Positions 39,415 to 50,936 of a stretch of 64,000 bases of DNA are shown here, piece by piece. Source of the DNA: Tillandsia leiboldiana (Eukaryota > Streptophyta > Magnoliopsida > Poales > Bromeliaceae); assembly GCA_029204045.2 (NCBI GenBank), contig JAQNDB010000135.1, forward strand, positions 62,001 to 126,000. The letters run 5' to 3'. The position numbers were made by a program, and so were the translations under genes. The notes beneath the pieces are model-generated. The model saw only the letters and a program-made list of their open reading frames with translations. It was not told the origin of the DNA and made no database searches. Positions within the stretch are counted from its first letter, which is position 1. Every line of letters starts with the position of its first letter.

Positions 39415-42400
39415 TGTCACGCCCCGGGTGTAAACCAGAACCCGGGCCCGTCTACAGATCCGCCGCGCACACGGTATTTCCCGTGTACACGAAGCACCAA
39501 ACCTGCTCAGATAAAAGAGATAACAATAAAAGAGCAATAAAACAGAGCTGAACTAAAACTAATACATCTCAGACTGAAGCTGGAAATAAAATACAATACA
39601 TCTGTATAAATGATACATCTGTCTCTCCCAGCTCACCAAAATAAATACAACCTGCTGGCAAAAGCCAGTCCCAAATGTAAAAGTACAACCGTCTGAGGAA
39701 ACCTGGGTACACTAACAGTCCAGCTAACACGCTCATCCTGCCTCGAGATCTACCTACTCAGCCGTCCTCTCTCCTCGACCCGCCGCTGAAAGCCCAGCAG
39801 CACCCGCAGAAGTCACTGCAAAACAAGGAAGAAGAAAAAGAGGAAAGAAGAATGGGGGTGAGAACTACTAGTAAACCAGTAGCCTCCCCTAGTGGGTAAA
39901 ACCTCAAACTCTGACACACCCACTAGGCCTACCAGAGGCAAAAAGGAAAGAAGAGTGGTAAGAAATGAAACCGCTGCAAAAGGGAAATCTACCACTACTA
40001 TGCCTCTAAAATACAGTCCTAGACTGGAATAACCGTATGCCACAATAACCAACCGTCCCAGATAAACCCAATCTGTACCGCCCTCATCATCGGGCAAGAA
40101 AGCCGCGCCGATGTGATAGCAAAATTCCTGCTGCCGCCCTCATCATCGGGCAAATAAGCCGCGCCGATGTGATAGCAAACCTGTCCATAACCGTCCAGCC
40201 CCGGCCTCCGAAGGGGATCTCGAGGGGAGCTACCCACACGAGTAAAGCACCACCGGGCAATAACCGCGCCGGGGTAATAAAAGCCTCAACGGGCAATAAC
40301 TGCGCCGGTGATAAAAGCAGGATTGGATCACAACTATAAAGCCCCCAGTGGAACACAACCCTCCACCAAAAGAAAACTGATTCCCCAATCAGATGCAAGA
40401 GTAACCATCCGGTCAATCGCCCAATATCCGCGATTGCCGCAATACCCCACAATCCACGACCAGGTCTAACAACCGACCTCCGGTCAACCGCCCAATATCC
40501 GCGGTCGCCGTAAAAACCCACAATCACAAACATGTCCCACATCCGACATCTGGTCAACCGCCTACTATCCGCGGTTGCCACAAAACCCTCTAGTCCATAA
40601 TCATGCCTTATTACCGATGTCCTATAATCGACATCCGGTCAACCGCCCAATATCCGCGGTCGCCGCCAAAACCCATGATCCATAATCCAGGCCCCGGCTA
40701 CACTATCCCAAACCCCTGCTCAAACCCGAGCAAACCTACCTGACTAACGAAAAGGAGAAAGAAGCAAACAAGGTTTCTCCTAAGTCAAGTTCCAGCATGA
40801 AAGTGTAGCGATAAAAGATGGCCTACCTAGATGTCCAAACAAGCATGCAAGTGTTCTCAAGGAAATAAAGAAAAAGGCGACCAATAGTGGTTCCACATGT
40901 GTAACAATTAATAACTCTGCATAGATATAACCATCATGCTAAAACATTATCCAACCACACATATCTATGATCCATGATAAAGCGTCACTATCCACCTATG
41001 CATGTCATAAAATCCTCAACTAGTACCACCCACTAACAGGGTCATCATATAGTCCAAAATAAACATTCCAATCCACATGCAAGGTTAACCGCTAACATTC
41101 CATCCATACAAACATGTATAAGTCCCAACCACTATCAAATATCCACAATAGTAATTTTCATAGGAAAAGCTCACAATTTATATCACTTAAGCATGTATGT
41201 CAAAATAAAGGGATCACTCTAATATTCCTAGTGAGCATGTCAAAATAGAGGTAAACAACAACCACCCACCTCGATCGCTAATTTCAAGTCCAAAAAGTGC
41301 TCTCGCCCAAACCGATAAGCCGCCGCGATCGCTGTACAAAATTCCCAAAAGAACATACATAATTAACTTACAATGCTCACACAAATCTGCCCCAAACACA
41401 ACAGTCCACAGTTTCCCTGTTTTTACCTGCGAGAAATGCCTGGAAAATTCTAAGAAAAAATATTGTCACGATCCTCGCGACGAACCCGTCGAAACGACTA
41501 CCTGCACACTCAAATCCGAGTTTCCTACACCGAGAAACAAATCCGACAAGGGAACCATCTCGAAACAAACTGCTCACAAAAACTGAACCACAAGGTTCTG
41601 TAAACAGGGATATTCACCTTCGGGGAAAAATTCAGAAAATTCCAAGAAAATTTGGAGATATTCCTCGTGATGTGTAGATGCAAAACGCCTCTTGAATCGC
41701 CCCAATCCGATGCCTGTGCGCGAAGATATCGCCAAAATACCACACCGCTGTCCCAAAACTCCGCCCCAGAAAATGAGGTCACAAGATGATCCGAAAAACC
41801 CTTGAAAAGCTCGGAATGGGAAAAACCAGTAAACATGGGAAACGTAGCCCTACCTGTCGTGAAGCCAACGGCGCAAGAATCGCCTCATTCGGAGGTCGGA
41901 GTATGCCAGGGGAGTCCTCGCACCGAAATGCGACGAAGAAGAACACAAACGAACGAGCGTCGCGCCGCGCCGTAAAAATGGTAACCTCAGGATGCGTGCC
42001 GCTGAAAAATCTGGAAATCTGCAGATGGAATCACCACAGGGAGAGGAGCATTTCTTGTGAAGGTTGCACAGTGAAAATCCGCGCAGAGAAGAAGTTCTCT
42101 GCAAAAGAACTCGTCCTTTTATATGCTGGGAGAAACAAATCCAAAAATACCCAACATGTCCCATTTTCCGGGCGCTCCCGATTTCGGGCGGCTACAGTGT
42201 TGGGCCCGGCCCAACACTGTGCGCGCCCGAAAACGCCTCCGGCCTCCACGTCGCCCCCCGCACAGCGGACAGCCACACTGGCCGTCCACTGCGCGACGCG
42301 TGGGCCAATGCTGCGGCGACACGTGGCGCGCACCCGGTCAACGCCCGCCTGCCGCGCCCACGTGCCCGCCTGCGCCCGCCGCCTGCGCCCCCTGCCAGGC

Positions 42401-43122
42401 GCGAATCCCGAGGCGCCCCGGTTCACCTCCATGGACCCAGACTCCATGAGCCCACCAACCACAAGACGCCACGTGTCCCGCCGGTCCATGCACCACGCCC
42501 GACTGCTCCGTAGACCAAGTCCACTGCACCGACCAACCCAAAGAAGCCACGTGTCCAACCCGGTCCACCGTGCGCCCCGCACTCTCCGTAGACCCCGCCC
42601 CGCGGACCGGCCCACTCCCGAGCCGCCACGCGTCCCGCCCCCGGTGCACGCCTGCCGCGTGGACCGGGCGGCCCGCGCCTCTGCCCGCCGCGCTGCCCGC
42701 GGCCGCTCCGCCGCTGCCCCGCCGCCGCCGCCGCTGCCCGCCGGCGGCCGGAGACACTGTTCCGGCATGAACAGTACCCGAAGCTCAAAAATAACAAGTG
42801 GGTAGTCCGTTTTGACCGTTTTCGCGCGCTGAATCCGAATTTGACGTCCATTTTGCCAAATTCCAACCCCAAAATTTGCCGATGGCATCCGAAAAGGTAT
42901 TCCTTGGTCCAAACTTCGCGCTGAGTCCATTTTTAATATCCGCATCGCGCAAAACCACTTCTAACGATCCGACGGAGTCCATTGATCACCCACGTGATCC
43001 ATTAAGCCCGAAGTCCGCCACTTGTGTCCAATTGGTGCACAAACACCTCCAACACACAGTACAGGCTCCCCAGATGTCACCAATGACTCTACCACAGCTC
43101 TGCAGAGATCCAGGTCATCACA
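39415..43122 (-). repeat. Solo LTR J (Ty3/Gypsy, element A family)
   Basis: The plus strand runs from TGTCACGCCCCGGGTG to CCAGGTCATCACA, 3708 bases, flanked by the perfect duplication CAAGT (39410-39414 and 43123-43127). On the minus strand its start TGTGATGACCTGG and its end match the LTRs of A and E. It has CACGTG boxes (42320, 42359, 42470, 42548), TATAAAA at 42124-42118, a donor-like CAG|GTAGGG at 41853, the paired U5 modules (about 41690-41610 and 41510-41430) and an acceptor TTGTTTTGCAG at 39816. Confidence 0.92.
40409..40670 (-). repeat. Minisatellite in LTR J
   Basis: Four copies of a 70-85 base unit start at 40409, 40480, 40550 and 40635, each with CCGGTCAACCGCCCAATATC and CGCGGTCGCCG. 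Single or paired copies occur in LTRs I (39330, 43133), A and E. Confidence 0.75.
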
Positions 43123-46100
43123 CAAGTCACCATCCGGTCAACCGCCCAAAGTCCGCGGTAGCCGCAATACCCTGCCCTCAGGCCAGCCTATCCCAGATCC
43201 CAAGAATCTGTCTACACTATCCCAAAACCCCCTGCTCGCGCACGAGCTACAAATACCCTGAGCCTAGTATGAAAGGAGAAAAGCAAGAAACATGGTTTCT
43301 CCTAAGTCAAGTCCAACATGATAGTGTAGCAGAAAAAGGTGGCCTATCTAGATGACCATACAAGCATGAAGATGTCCAAAGATGATATAAAGTAAACAGG
43401 TGTCGATGTTCTACATTTATTAGAGCATGCTATTCCATAATATTGATGATTGCATAAGAACATTAAGTGCAACATAGCCTATGCCTGCCAATACCACATA
43501 CACGATGTTCACAAAGTATGAAAATAAGGAATTGCCATACCTAATCAAAAATCACATAAGATGGTACAACGCTTGTCAACCCTCACATTCATACTGGAAT
43601 AAGCCCAAGATCATTTAACATCACTTAAACAGGGACATTCAATCAAGTATCACCAATGAATAGCTTAAGGTCCAACAATCTTCATTGATCTCACATAGGA
43701 TGAATATAGGATCTACCAACAACATCCAATCTCATTTGTAAGTGATAGGAGTCATGAAATTGCTTTTTCTCATAAGGAATAGGCCTCAACTCAACAATGA
43801 TATCCACCTTTTTGTGAAGGAATTAGGAATCAAAAGCCTAGGTCATTATTACATTAACTAGATCACTAACCAACATCAACACCCATTTTCACATAAACTA
43901 GATCAAAGATCAATTAACTCATTATTCTCACATAAATAGGTTATGAATCAACATCTATGCCCAACATCACACATTGTAGGTTAAGGATCAACAAAACCAA
44001 CTACTCTCATATAAGCCATTCTCAAATAAATGAACCAAGTCCTTCTCACATAAGCAACCAAGCACTTCTCACATAACCCCATCAAGTCCTCACATAAATC
44101 AACCAACCATTTACATATATATCTATCACCATCATTCTCACATAATAATGTTAATCATTCATCACAAGGTATAGGTTGAAGAGTGATTTTCCAATTACCC
44201 TCACATAGCATAGATTTAAGGATGACCACCGTTAATCAACTTCATATGAAATAATGTAATCTCAATCAACCGATCATTTATTCATGCATAAGCTAAGGAT
44301 TAATTAACCTAACATAAATATGGAGATTTAAGCATGATTCACCACAGAAAAGAGAGCAACAATCAACTATGCCATAAGGGAAACCAATAGCCCGAGTGGG
44401 TAAATCATTGTTTTTGGCATAACACAACCACCCACCTGAAACTCAACGATCTGATGCCCGATATGGCCGAATTTTTGCGTGAGTAATCCTTATCCTCCCA
44501 GGAGTCCGATGCCGCGAAAATCATCCAAATCCGCCTCACGGATTGGGCGCAATCACTGAAACAATGCACACTGCGCATTCAAATTCCAGAATTTCGGCAT
44601 GTGCAACAAGGTTAATTAAAATGTATGTGCAACCACAAATACCTCAAAATGAAGTTCCCAGCAGTAAAGCAAAGATATCCTCTTTCATACAAACATCTTT
44701 AAGTCCTAAAAATCCACCATTAATTTTCCTTTGACATTCAAATACAACACAATCACAATGCTGTCCAAAATTGCTAACATAAACTTGCTAGCATTCCCAA
44801 GCTTATTTAGGGGCTTTTCCAAAGGGATTCATCCACAGCTCATAAAAGAGAATTTGCTCACCTTGAAGTTAATAAGAAGTACCAACTTGAATTTCTGAAA
44901 AAGACCTTATATCCACGAAGTTATCTGCATTCCAAGGTGCCTTGCTCAAATCAAAACTAAAACAGGGACTGCAGTAAACCATATAATCGCACTTAAAAAG
45001 ATGATTAAAGTTACCTAATCAAACGTGCTCCAAATCCTGTAAGAGAGGTACCATTGGATTCCTTGTTGAGAGTAGATACAAATTGAGCTAAAGAACTCCA
45101 AATTTCATGCTCGGATGAAGGAGAAAACCCATAAACACTTTGAACTATCCACCAAGTTCCATCTGTACCTGACTGCAGCAAGGTGCTCCCAAGATCATGC
45201 ATAAACCCTAATAAAAACTCAGATCTGGGAAACATGGTACATACCAATATTGTTGATCTTCGAGTCCTAAAAAGTTTCCCGCAAAACTCATCCAAATATT
45301 CCCATCCTACTGCCCAGAAAGACCAAAACACTGAGGACTGTTCAGGATTCCAGACTGAAATGAAGGGTTCCAAAGATGGCCTTAAAACTCTGTAAAAACA
45401 TGAGATCTGGGGGAAGAGTTGAATACAAAAATTGTAGCCTTACCTCTTGTGAGAATGTACAACCAAAAATGAGCTCATGATTCCAAGAAATGAGCCCTGG
45501 GGAATTTTCGCACTGAAACGCGACGGGAAGGTCCACCAACAGCAACAATGGTGATGCTTGCCTCAAGGAGAAGATGATGGTGATGAAGCCCCTTTTGTCC
45601 ATCTCTTTGCTGATGAAAAAGAAGGAGAGTTGCATAAGAATCCCCTGTAGAAGTCTCCAAGGTGGGAAGCACCAAAAGAGGGAGAAGGAGGAGGAGGAAG
45701 CTCAAAAAAAGAAGAAGAAAAAGCTGAAGAAGAGAAAAACCCCCCCAAGGGTTCACTGTGCGTAGCACAGTGCTGGGCCAGGCCCAAACCCCGGCCCAGC
45801 CCGCCGCGTGCCGGGGCACGTGGCGCCCATCCGGATGCGGCCACGCCACGCGCGGCGCCCGCCAATGGTGTGGCGCCGCGTGTCCCCTGCGCGGGGACGC
45901 GCAGCGCCGCGCGGCGCACGTGGGCGCGCTCTGCCCAACGCAGGCGCGCCACGTGGCCCGCGCCCGCCTCTCCTGCGGTGACACGTCGCGGCCCGCACCG
46001 CCACTGTGCCTGGTGCACGCACACCTCCGTGGACCGGCCGCCAGGAATTGGTCCAAAAAGCTCCAAAAATGCCCCTTTTTGCTATTTTCGCGCGCTGAGT

Positions 46101-46178
46101 CCAATTCCGACGCCCAAAACTCCAAATAAAGCAACCAAATAGCCGTTTTAATCATTTTTCCGCGCTGAATCCAAATAC

Positions 46179-46754
46179 TGTGACGCCCCACTTCCCAGGG
46201 GGTCACCCATCCTAGAACTACTCTAGCTCTAGCACGCTTAACTCTCATGTTCCTCTTGGATCTTGCTACCATCCAAAATGCTATAGCCGGGTTAGAGATT
46301 TAGTCCTATTATATCATTTATATAGAGGACTAATCCAAATTCCGGGGGTGTCACATTCTTCCCCCCTTTAAGCCCTGACGTCCACGTCAGGCTCAAGCAC
46401 ACTCACAAGCACCAGGCGATGTGAGACTCGTCTCGTTAGCCTTAGCCGACCTTGTGAGGAGCTACACTCCACTCACAACGGTCATTAGCCGGGGAGCCTC
46501 GCTCTACCCGCTATATAACCCTGGCTCAGCCGAGACTCATTTCACATTTCCGGCTGGTGAATGGCTCTGATACCAACTGTGACGCCCCACTTCCCAGGGG
46601 GTCACCCATCCTAGAACTACTCTAGCTCTAGCACGCTTAACTCTCATGTTCCTCTTGGATCTTGCTACCATCCAAAATGCTATAGCCGGGTTAGAGATTT
46701 AGTCCTATTATATCATTTATATAGAGGACTAATCCAAATTCCGGGGGTGTCACA
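46179..46754 (-). mobile_element. TRIM3: Cassandra-type TRIM with target duplication
   Basis: The element is 576 bases long with LTRs at 46179-46355 and 46578-46754, PBS (minus) 46575-46564 and 5S-like promoters at 46190-46243 and 46589-46642. It is flanked by AATAC on both sides (46174-46178 and 46755-46759). It lies in U3 of solo LTR I. Unlike TRIM1 and TRIM2 it is a clean insertion. Confidence 0.93.
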
Positions 46755-46952
46755 AATACAGTGTCCATTTTGCGCGAAACCACCTCTATTTTTCGACAAA
46801 ATTCCCAATTAACCAATCTTGATCCATTTCTCGCACTGAGACCATTTCCGGGGTCCGATTTGCGCGCAATCAACACTATCCACAGAAATAGGCCTCCGCA
46901 AGCAGTCGATCACACTGTAATGACCACGAAGGTCTGGGTCTTCACAGGATGA

Positions 46953-47037
46953 TGTGGTCACTAGAGCAACTGCACCGAGTACATCGCATGGACCAACATC
47001 ACATGATGATGATGATGATTCAAATGAGGATGAGTGA
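46953..47037 (+). pseudogene. ORF2 of Sirevirus-like copy 1, 3' end
   Basis: This is the last coding stretch of ORF2 after the solo LTR insertion. It encodes an acidic end with five consecutive Asp codons and stops at TGA 47035-47037. The frame matches copy 2 (to 54048). Confidence 0.8.
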
Positions 47038-47638
47038 TTTCTTTTCCTTCTTGTTTTTGGTTTTCAGTTTCTTTTCACGTTGTGATGAACAAGAACTCTA
47101 ATCGTCTTGTAACTAAGAACTTATCCTCCTAGTATTTTTACTTTTTGTTTATATTAACTGTTTGACAATTTGTGACAAAAAGGGGGAGAACGGAAATGAT
47201 GGACATATCATAAAAAGGGGGAGACATAAAATAATGATTGCATCACAAAGGGGGAGAACATGGAGAACATGGATACTCAAGATAGGGGGAGATAAAGAAA
47301 AGATTGAAAGAGCCACAAAACAAAAAGCTGGAAAAACAAAAGAACCAAATGGAAGACGAATCAAATGTAGGATTTTAACTTCTAACGACTAACGTTTGAT
47401 TTTGTTTGGAGTTTTGTTTTGCAGGAATTACATCACTTTAAGACTCCAAGTCCTAAGTCATAGAGTATCTTCTAGGACTGTTTGGTTCAAATGTATTTTG
47501 TATTTATTGGATCTTTCACGCAAAGAAAATCAATGTTTTGGTGATAACATTGAGTTTCGTCTTTTTGGTTTAAAATGAGTGACTTGAGCGATTTTATGTA
47601 TTTTTGGGTTTTGTCACGAAATTGCCAAAGGGGGAGAT
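47038..47638 (+). other. 3' tail with repeated polypurine tracts (copy 1)
   Basis: AAAGGGGGAGA-type tracts occur near 47178, 47213, 47248 and 47284, and AAAGGGGGAGAT at 47627-47638 immediately before LTR2. The last is the working PPT position. The others are extra copies, as described for Sireviruses in general. Nothing else is recognised here. Confidence 0.8.
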
Positions 47639-48932
47639 TGTTACGGCATTTTGTGTTGGCACATTTCGTGAGTTGAGTCGGAGTCTTAAAGGGAACAAAT
47701 TGTCAAATCGGCTTTCGAAGACTCATTGAAGATTCAACATAAGCTCAAGATAACACTCAGGTATGGTTAATTAAACCATGGTGATTTAAGTTCATTTATA
47801 ATCATTGGAATCAGGAACTTAGTGAAAACCGGTTTAGACTTGGTCTTAGGAACTTGGATTTAACTTACAATCTAATTTAAGTTTGGTTTCCGGTACTTGG
47901 TTTGATTTGGATAAAGCTTATCTTGGAAAAATTAGTTTTTACATTACGTACCGGAACCACACTTGAAGTTCCTCTAACCCGACACAGAATTTTCTGTAAA
48001 TTGCACTGCGTACCGGAACACGGACTCGCGTACCGGAACACAATAGAAAAATCTGTGGTTTGCACCATTGCGTACCGGAACGCGATATTTGGTACCGGTA
48101 CACAATGCCCCATCGGGATAAAATTACTAAACCGACTTTTATCCTTTTCCAAGGGTTATAAATAGAAACTTAGGGTTTCCCAACGAGGGGGACTAATACC
48201 GATCAATTCAGAAACACTCGTGAGAAACCCTAGAGGCTGGTTTTTATCGTTCTTCTCTTTCGCCTCTTTTAGGTCAATTCGACGGTTCCTTCAAGAACAT
48301 ATCTTTTGTCGAATTGATCTAATCTTTGCTTAGACATTTCTTCTACGGTTCCTCAATGAGAATCTAAGCAAAGGATCACCATCGAAGTCAATATTCTTAT
48401 CGACTGAGTTTGCGTCGTGGATTCGACGTAGCATCGTGGATTCGATGTGTTGAAGGCGTTTCGTGGATTCGAAACGTGTGCTCGTGGATTCGAGTGGCGT
48501 TCGTGGATTCGAACGTGTGCAGTGGGCGTGCAAAATCGGTGGAGCGCGAGGTCCAAGAAATTGAAGGAGGGGTTAAATCCGTGGAGACGGTAATCACCTT
48601 GTTATTCTTCTTTTCTTAGGGATTGTTATTGCGTGGAAATCCAACCGGTCAGCGCAAGGTCCGAAGAAGCTGAAGGAGGGGTTTGAGTCCGTGGAGTCGG
48701 TAATCACCTTGTTATTCTTCTATTCTTAGTGGATTGTTATTGCGTGTTGGTCTCGTGGTTTTTCTCCTGGATTGGAGTTTCCACGTAAATCTTGGTGTGC
48801 TGTTTTTATTTTCCGCATTGGTTTTTATTTTGCACTGAGATTGAGTTTTTAAGTATTACACCTATTCACCCCCCCTCTAGTTGTTTGATAGTACCTATTT
48901 AGATCCTTGTGGATCCTATTTAAAAACCTACA
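47639..48932 (+). repeat. Sirevirus-like LTR2, shared central LTR
   Basis: It has the same length and content as LTR1 (TATA box 48157-48164, hairpin array 48412-48516). It has a PPT on its left and a PBS (48935-48946) on its right, so it serves as 3' LTR of copy 1 and 5' LTR of copy 2. Only scattered substitutions separate it from LTR1. Confidence 0.92.
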
Positions 48933-48966
48933 ATTGGTATCAGAGCGGGTTTTAGGTTTATCTATC

Positions 48967-50556
48967 ATGATGGGTGAAAGTGGTAATATTTATAGACCTC
49001 CTCTTTTCGATGGGACTAATTATGCTTATTGGAAAGTGCGGATGAGAGCTTTTCTCATCTCAATTGATGAGCGAGTTTGGCAAACCGTGGAACACGGTTG
49101 GGTGCATCCTGTTGAGGAAGTAGGAAATTCTACTACCCCAAAACCTCGCTCTAGATGGTCCAAAGAGGAATTTGAAAGATCTTCTTACAATGGGAAAGGT
49201 ATGAACGCTTTATTTAATTCTCTTTCCTCGACTGAGTTCACAAGAATTTCCGCGTGTGAAACCGCGAAGGAAATTTGGGATATTCTCAAAATTACACATG
49301 AGGGTACTAATCTTGTAAAAATTCAAAAGCTCCAGATGCTTACAAGTCAATTTGACTCTATTCATATGGAAGAGCATGAATTGTTTACAGATTATTACAC
49401 TAGACTTCAAGATGTAATAAATACATGTGCTAATTTAGGAGAAAAGATCCCGGAGTCGAAAATTGTAAGAAAGATACTTCGGACTCTTCCGGAACGGTTT
49501 AGGGCAAAGGTTACCGCCATTGAAACCGTTAGTCATCCGGATGAGATGAGTGTAGAGGAATTAGTAGGTGCTTTGCAAACTTATGAAATGACTTTTCCTA
49601 CTAATCAAGTTTCTTCCAAGTCTTCTTCTAAGCTTACAGGTATTGCATTCAAATCAACAAAGGAAGAAGATAGCGAATCAAGTTCCGACGATGAAATCTC
49701 TTTTGCCGATTTTGAAGAACAATTGGCGCGGATCGTAAAGAAATTTCGTCGGAAATTTTGGAAGAATCGAACCGATGGATCTTCATCCACGAAACCTTCT
49801 AAAGGATCATCGGGTTCTAAATCCTCTAACCTCAAAAGCTTTGCAAAACCTTCTAAAGAAAAAGAAACAGATGATTTCGAAGGGGAAATCCAATGCTATC
49901 GATACAAAGGCTACGACCATTTTTCAACGGATTGTCCTTCTCCGAAATCATATAAAAAGAAGGCTTTGCAAGCGAAAACTCGGGACGATTCTACTTCTAA
50001 TGAATCGACCTCAAGTAAAGAGGAAAAAATCGTTGCTTCTCATGCCTCCCATTTTCCCTCTTCTAATAATTGTTTATCATCATTAGTCACTGACTCTACT
50101 CCTTTGATTTTGTATGAAACATCAACAACCGGCGGAGAGTCATCAAGTGAGGGGGAGTCGGACGAGGAAGAACTCGTTGAGGCATATCAACAACTTCTTG
50201 CGGAATCTAAGAAGATGGCCAAGCATATCAAGAAGTTGAGGAAGCAACGACTTGAGAATCAAGACGAGAATCATGCTTTAAAGATAAAACTTCATGATCT
50301 CGAGGAGGAACAAGGACGTTTATTGGATAATAATAAAATCCTCCAAGAAAAGATAAATCAATCGGAAACGGTCGTTAATTCCCACATTAACAAGATTGAT
50401 TTTCTAGAAAAACAGTTTGAGGAGATTCATGTCACCAACCAAGCATTGACCAAGCAAGTTCATGAACTCAAATCTGACATACAAAGGCTTTCAACCGTTT
50501 CCAAGAAACTAGATTGTATGAGCGGATTAGGTCAAACAAGCAAGGTTGGTTTGTGA
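48967..50556 (+). CDS. gag: Gag of Sirevirus-like copy 2 (C-terminus cut by a stop)
   Basis: The start is ATG 48967 (MMGESGNIYRPPLFDGTNYA). The upstream Met in frame lies within the LTR and before the PBS, so it is not used. 529 codons follow. The N-terminal half is the Copia-type Gag domain (YAYWKVRMRAFLISIDE, CETAKEIWDILKITHEGTN, TDYYTRLQDVINTCANLGE, KILRTLPERFRAKVTAIE). A knuckle-like CYRYKGYDHFSTDC lacks the second Cys. After an acidic Ser-rich stretch comes a coiled coil of about 100 residues. TGA at 50554-50556 corresponds to GGA in copy 1, so about 120 C-terminal residues with the second zinc knuckle are lost. Long coiled coils in Gag are typical of Sireviruses. Confidence 0.85.
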   Translation: MMGESGNIYRPPLFDGTNYAYWKVRMRAFLISIDERVWQTVEHGWVHPVEEVGNSTTPKPRSRWSKEEFERSSYNGKGMNALFNSLSSTEFTRISACETAKEIWDILKITHEGTNLVKIQKLQMLTSQFDSIHMEEHELFTDYYTRLQDVINTCANLGEKIPESKIVRKILRTLPERFRAKVTAIETVSHPDEMSVEELVGALQTYEMTFPTNQVSSKSSSKLTGIAFKSTKEEDSESSSDDEISFADFEEQLARIVKKFRRKFWKNRTDGSSSTKPSKGSSGSKSSNLKSFAKPSKEKETDDFEGEIQCYRYKGYDHFSTDCPSPKSYKKKALQAKTRDDSTSNESTSSKEEKIVASHASHFPSSNNCLSSLVTDSTPLILYETSTTGGESSSEGESDEEELVEAYQQLLAESKKMAKHIKKLRKQRLENQDENHALKIKLHDLEEEQGRLLDNNKILQEKINQSETVVNSHINKIDFLEKQFEEIHVTNQALTKQVHELKSDIQRLSTVSKKLDCMSGLGQTSKVGL

Positions 50557-50933
50557 TTTAAAAAGAACCAAACTGTGAAGACTTCAAGTCCCACTATCAA
50601 ATCGAAAGGAAGGACGTGTCACCTTTGTGGACTTGAAGGACATTTGGTGAAGGTTTGCCCGAAAAAGAGAGAAAAATTCTTCGGCAACTTCATCTAAGGA
50701 GCGGACTCAAGGGACTCAAAAGATATATCAAGTCAAAGGAGTTCACTCATCCCATCAAAGGTCCGAGCCGCAACATCAATCATTCAAGTGGATCACTGCG
50801 AGGCAAAGACCTAAGGTGGATCGACAGTCAAAGCTATCAACTCCCGGCCACAACGAATCAAGACAACCCAAAATCCAACGATTTTGGATTCGGAAAGGTG
50901 ATATCTTTCCTTGTCTTAAGTTCTAAATAGCTT
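50557..50933 (+). pseudogene. gag C-terminal remnant of copy 2
   Basis: The sequence after the premature stop still reads CHLCGLEGHLVKVC (near 50616-50657) in the gag frame. A two-base deletion near 50668 then shifts the basic tail to another frame. Copy 1 retains the undisturbed tail. Confidence 0.75.
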
Positions 50934-50936
50934 ATG

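Larger units (their letters stand above)
38338..46946 (-). repeat. Solo LTR I (Ty3/Gypsy), with nested insertions
   Basis: The plus strand runs from TGTCACGCCCCGGG to GGGTCTTCACA and is flanked by GGATGA on both sides (38332-38337 and 46947-46952). Copy 2 of the Sirevirus shows the empty site. Without solo LTR J and TRIM3 it is about 4.3 kb. It has CACGTG boxes at 45817, 45917 and 45950, a donor-like GAG|GTAAGG at 45443 and an acceptor-like TTGTTTTGCAG at 38783 (minus strand). 43400-44400 is AT-rich with many TCACATAA-like words. No PBS or interior follows, so only an LTR remains. Confidence 0.87.
33617..47638 (+). mobile_element. Sirevirus-like internal region 1, split by solo LTR I
   Basis: PBS at 33619-33630, gag relic 33651-35295, non-coding 35296-36329, ORF2 promoter and leader 36330-37057, ORF2 start 37058-38337, insertion 38338-46946 with the duplicated GGATGA, ORF2 end to 47037, then a tail with repeated AAAGGGGGAGA tracts up to LTR2. 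Confidence 0.85.

Noticed and set aside
45574..45765. Lys/Glu-rich 63-codon frame in LTR I
   Set aside because: It comes from an AG-rich leader stretch. There is no counterpart in related LTRs.
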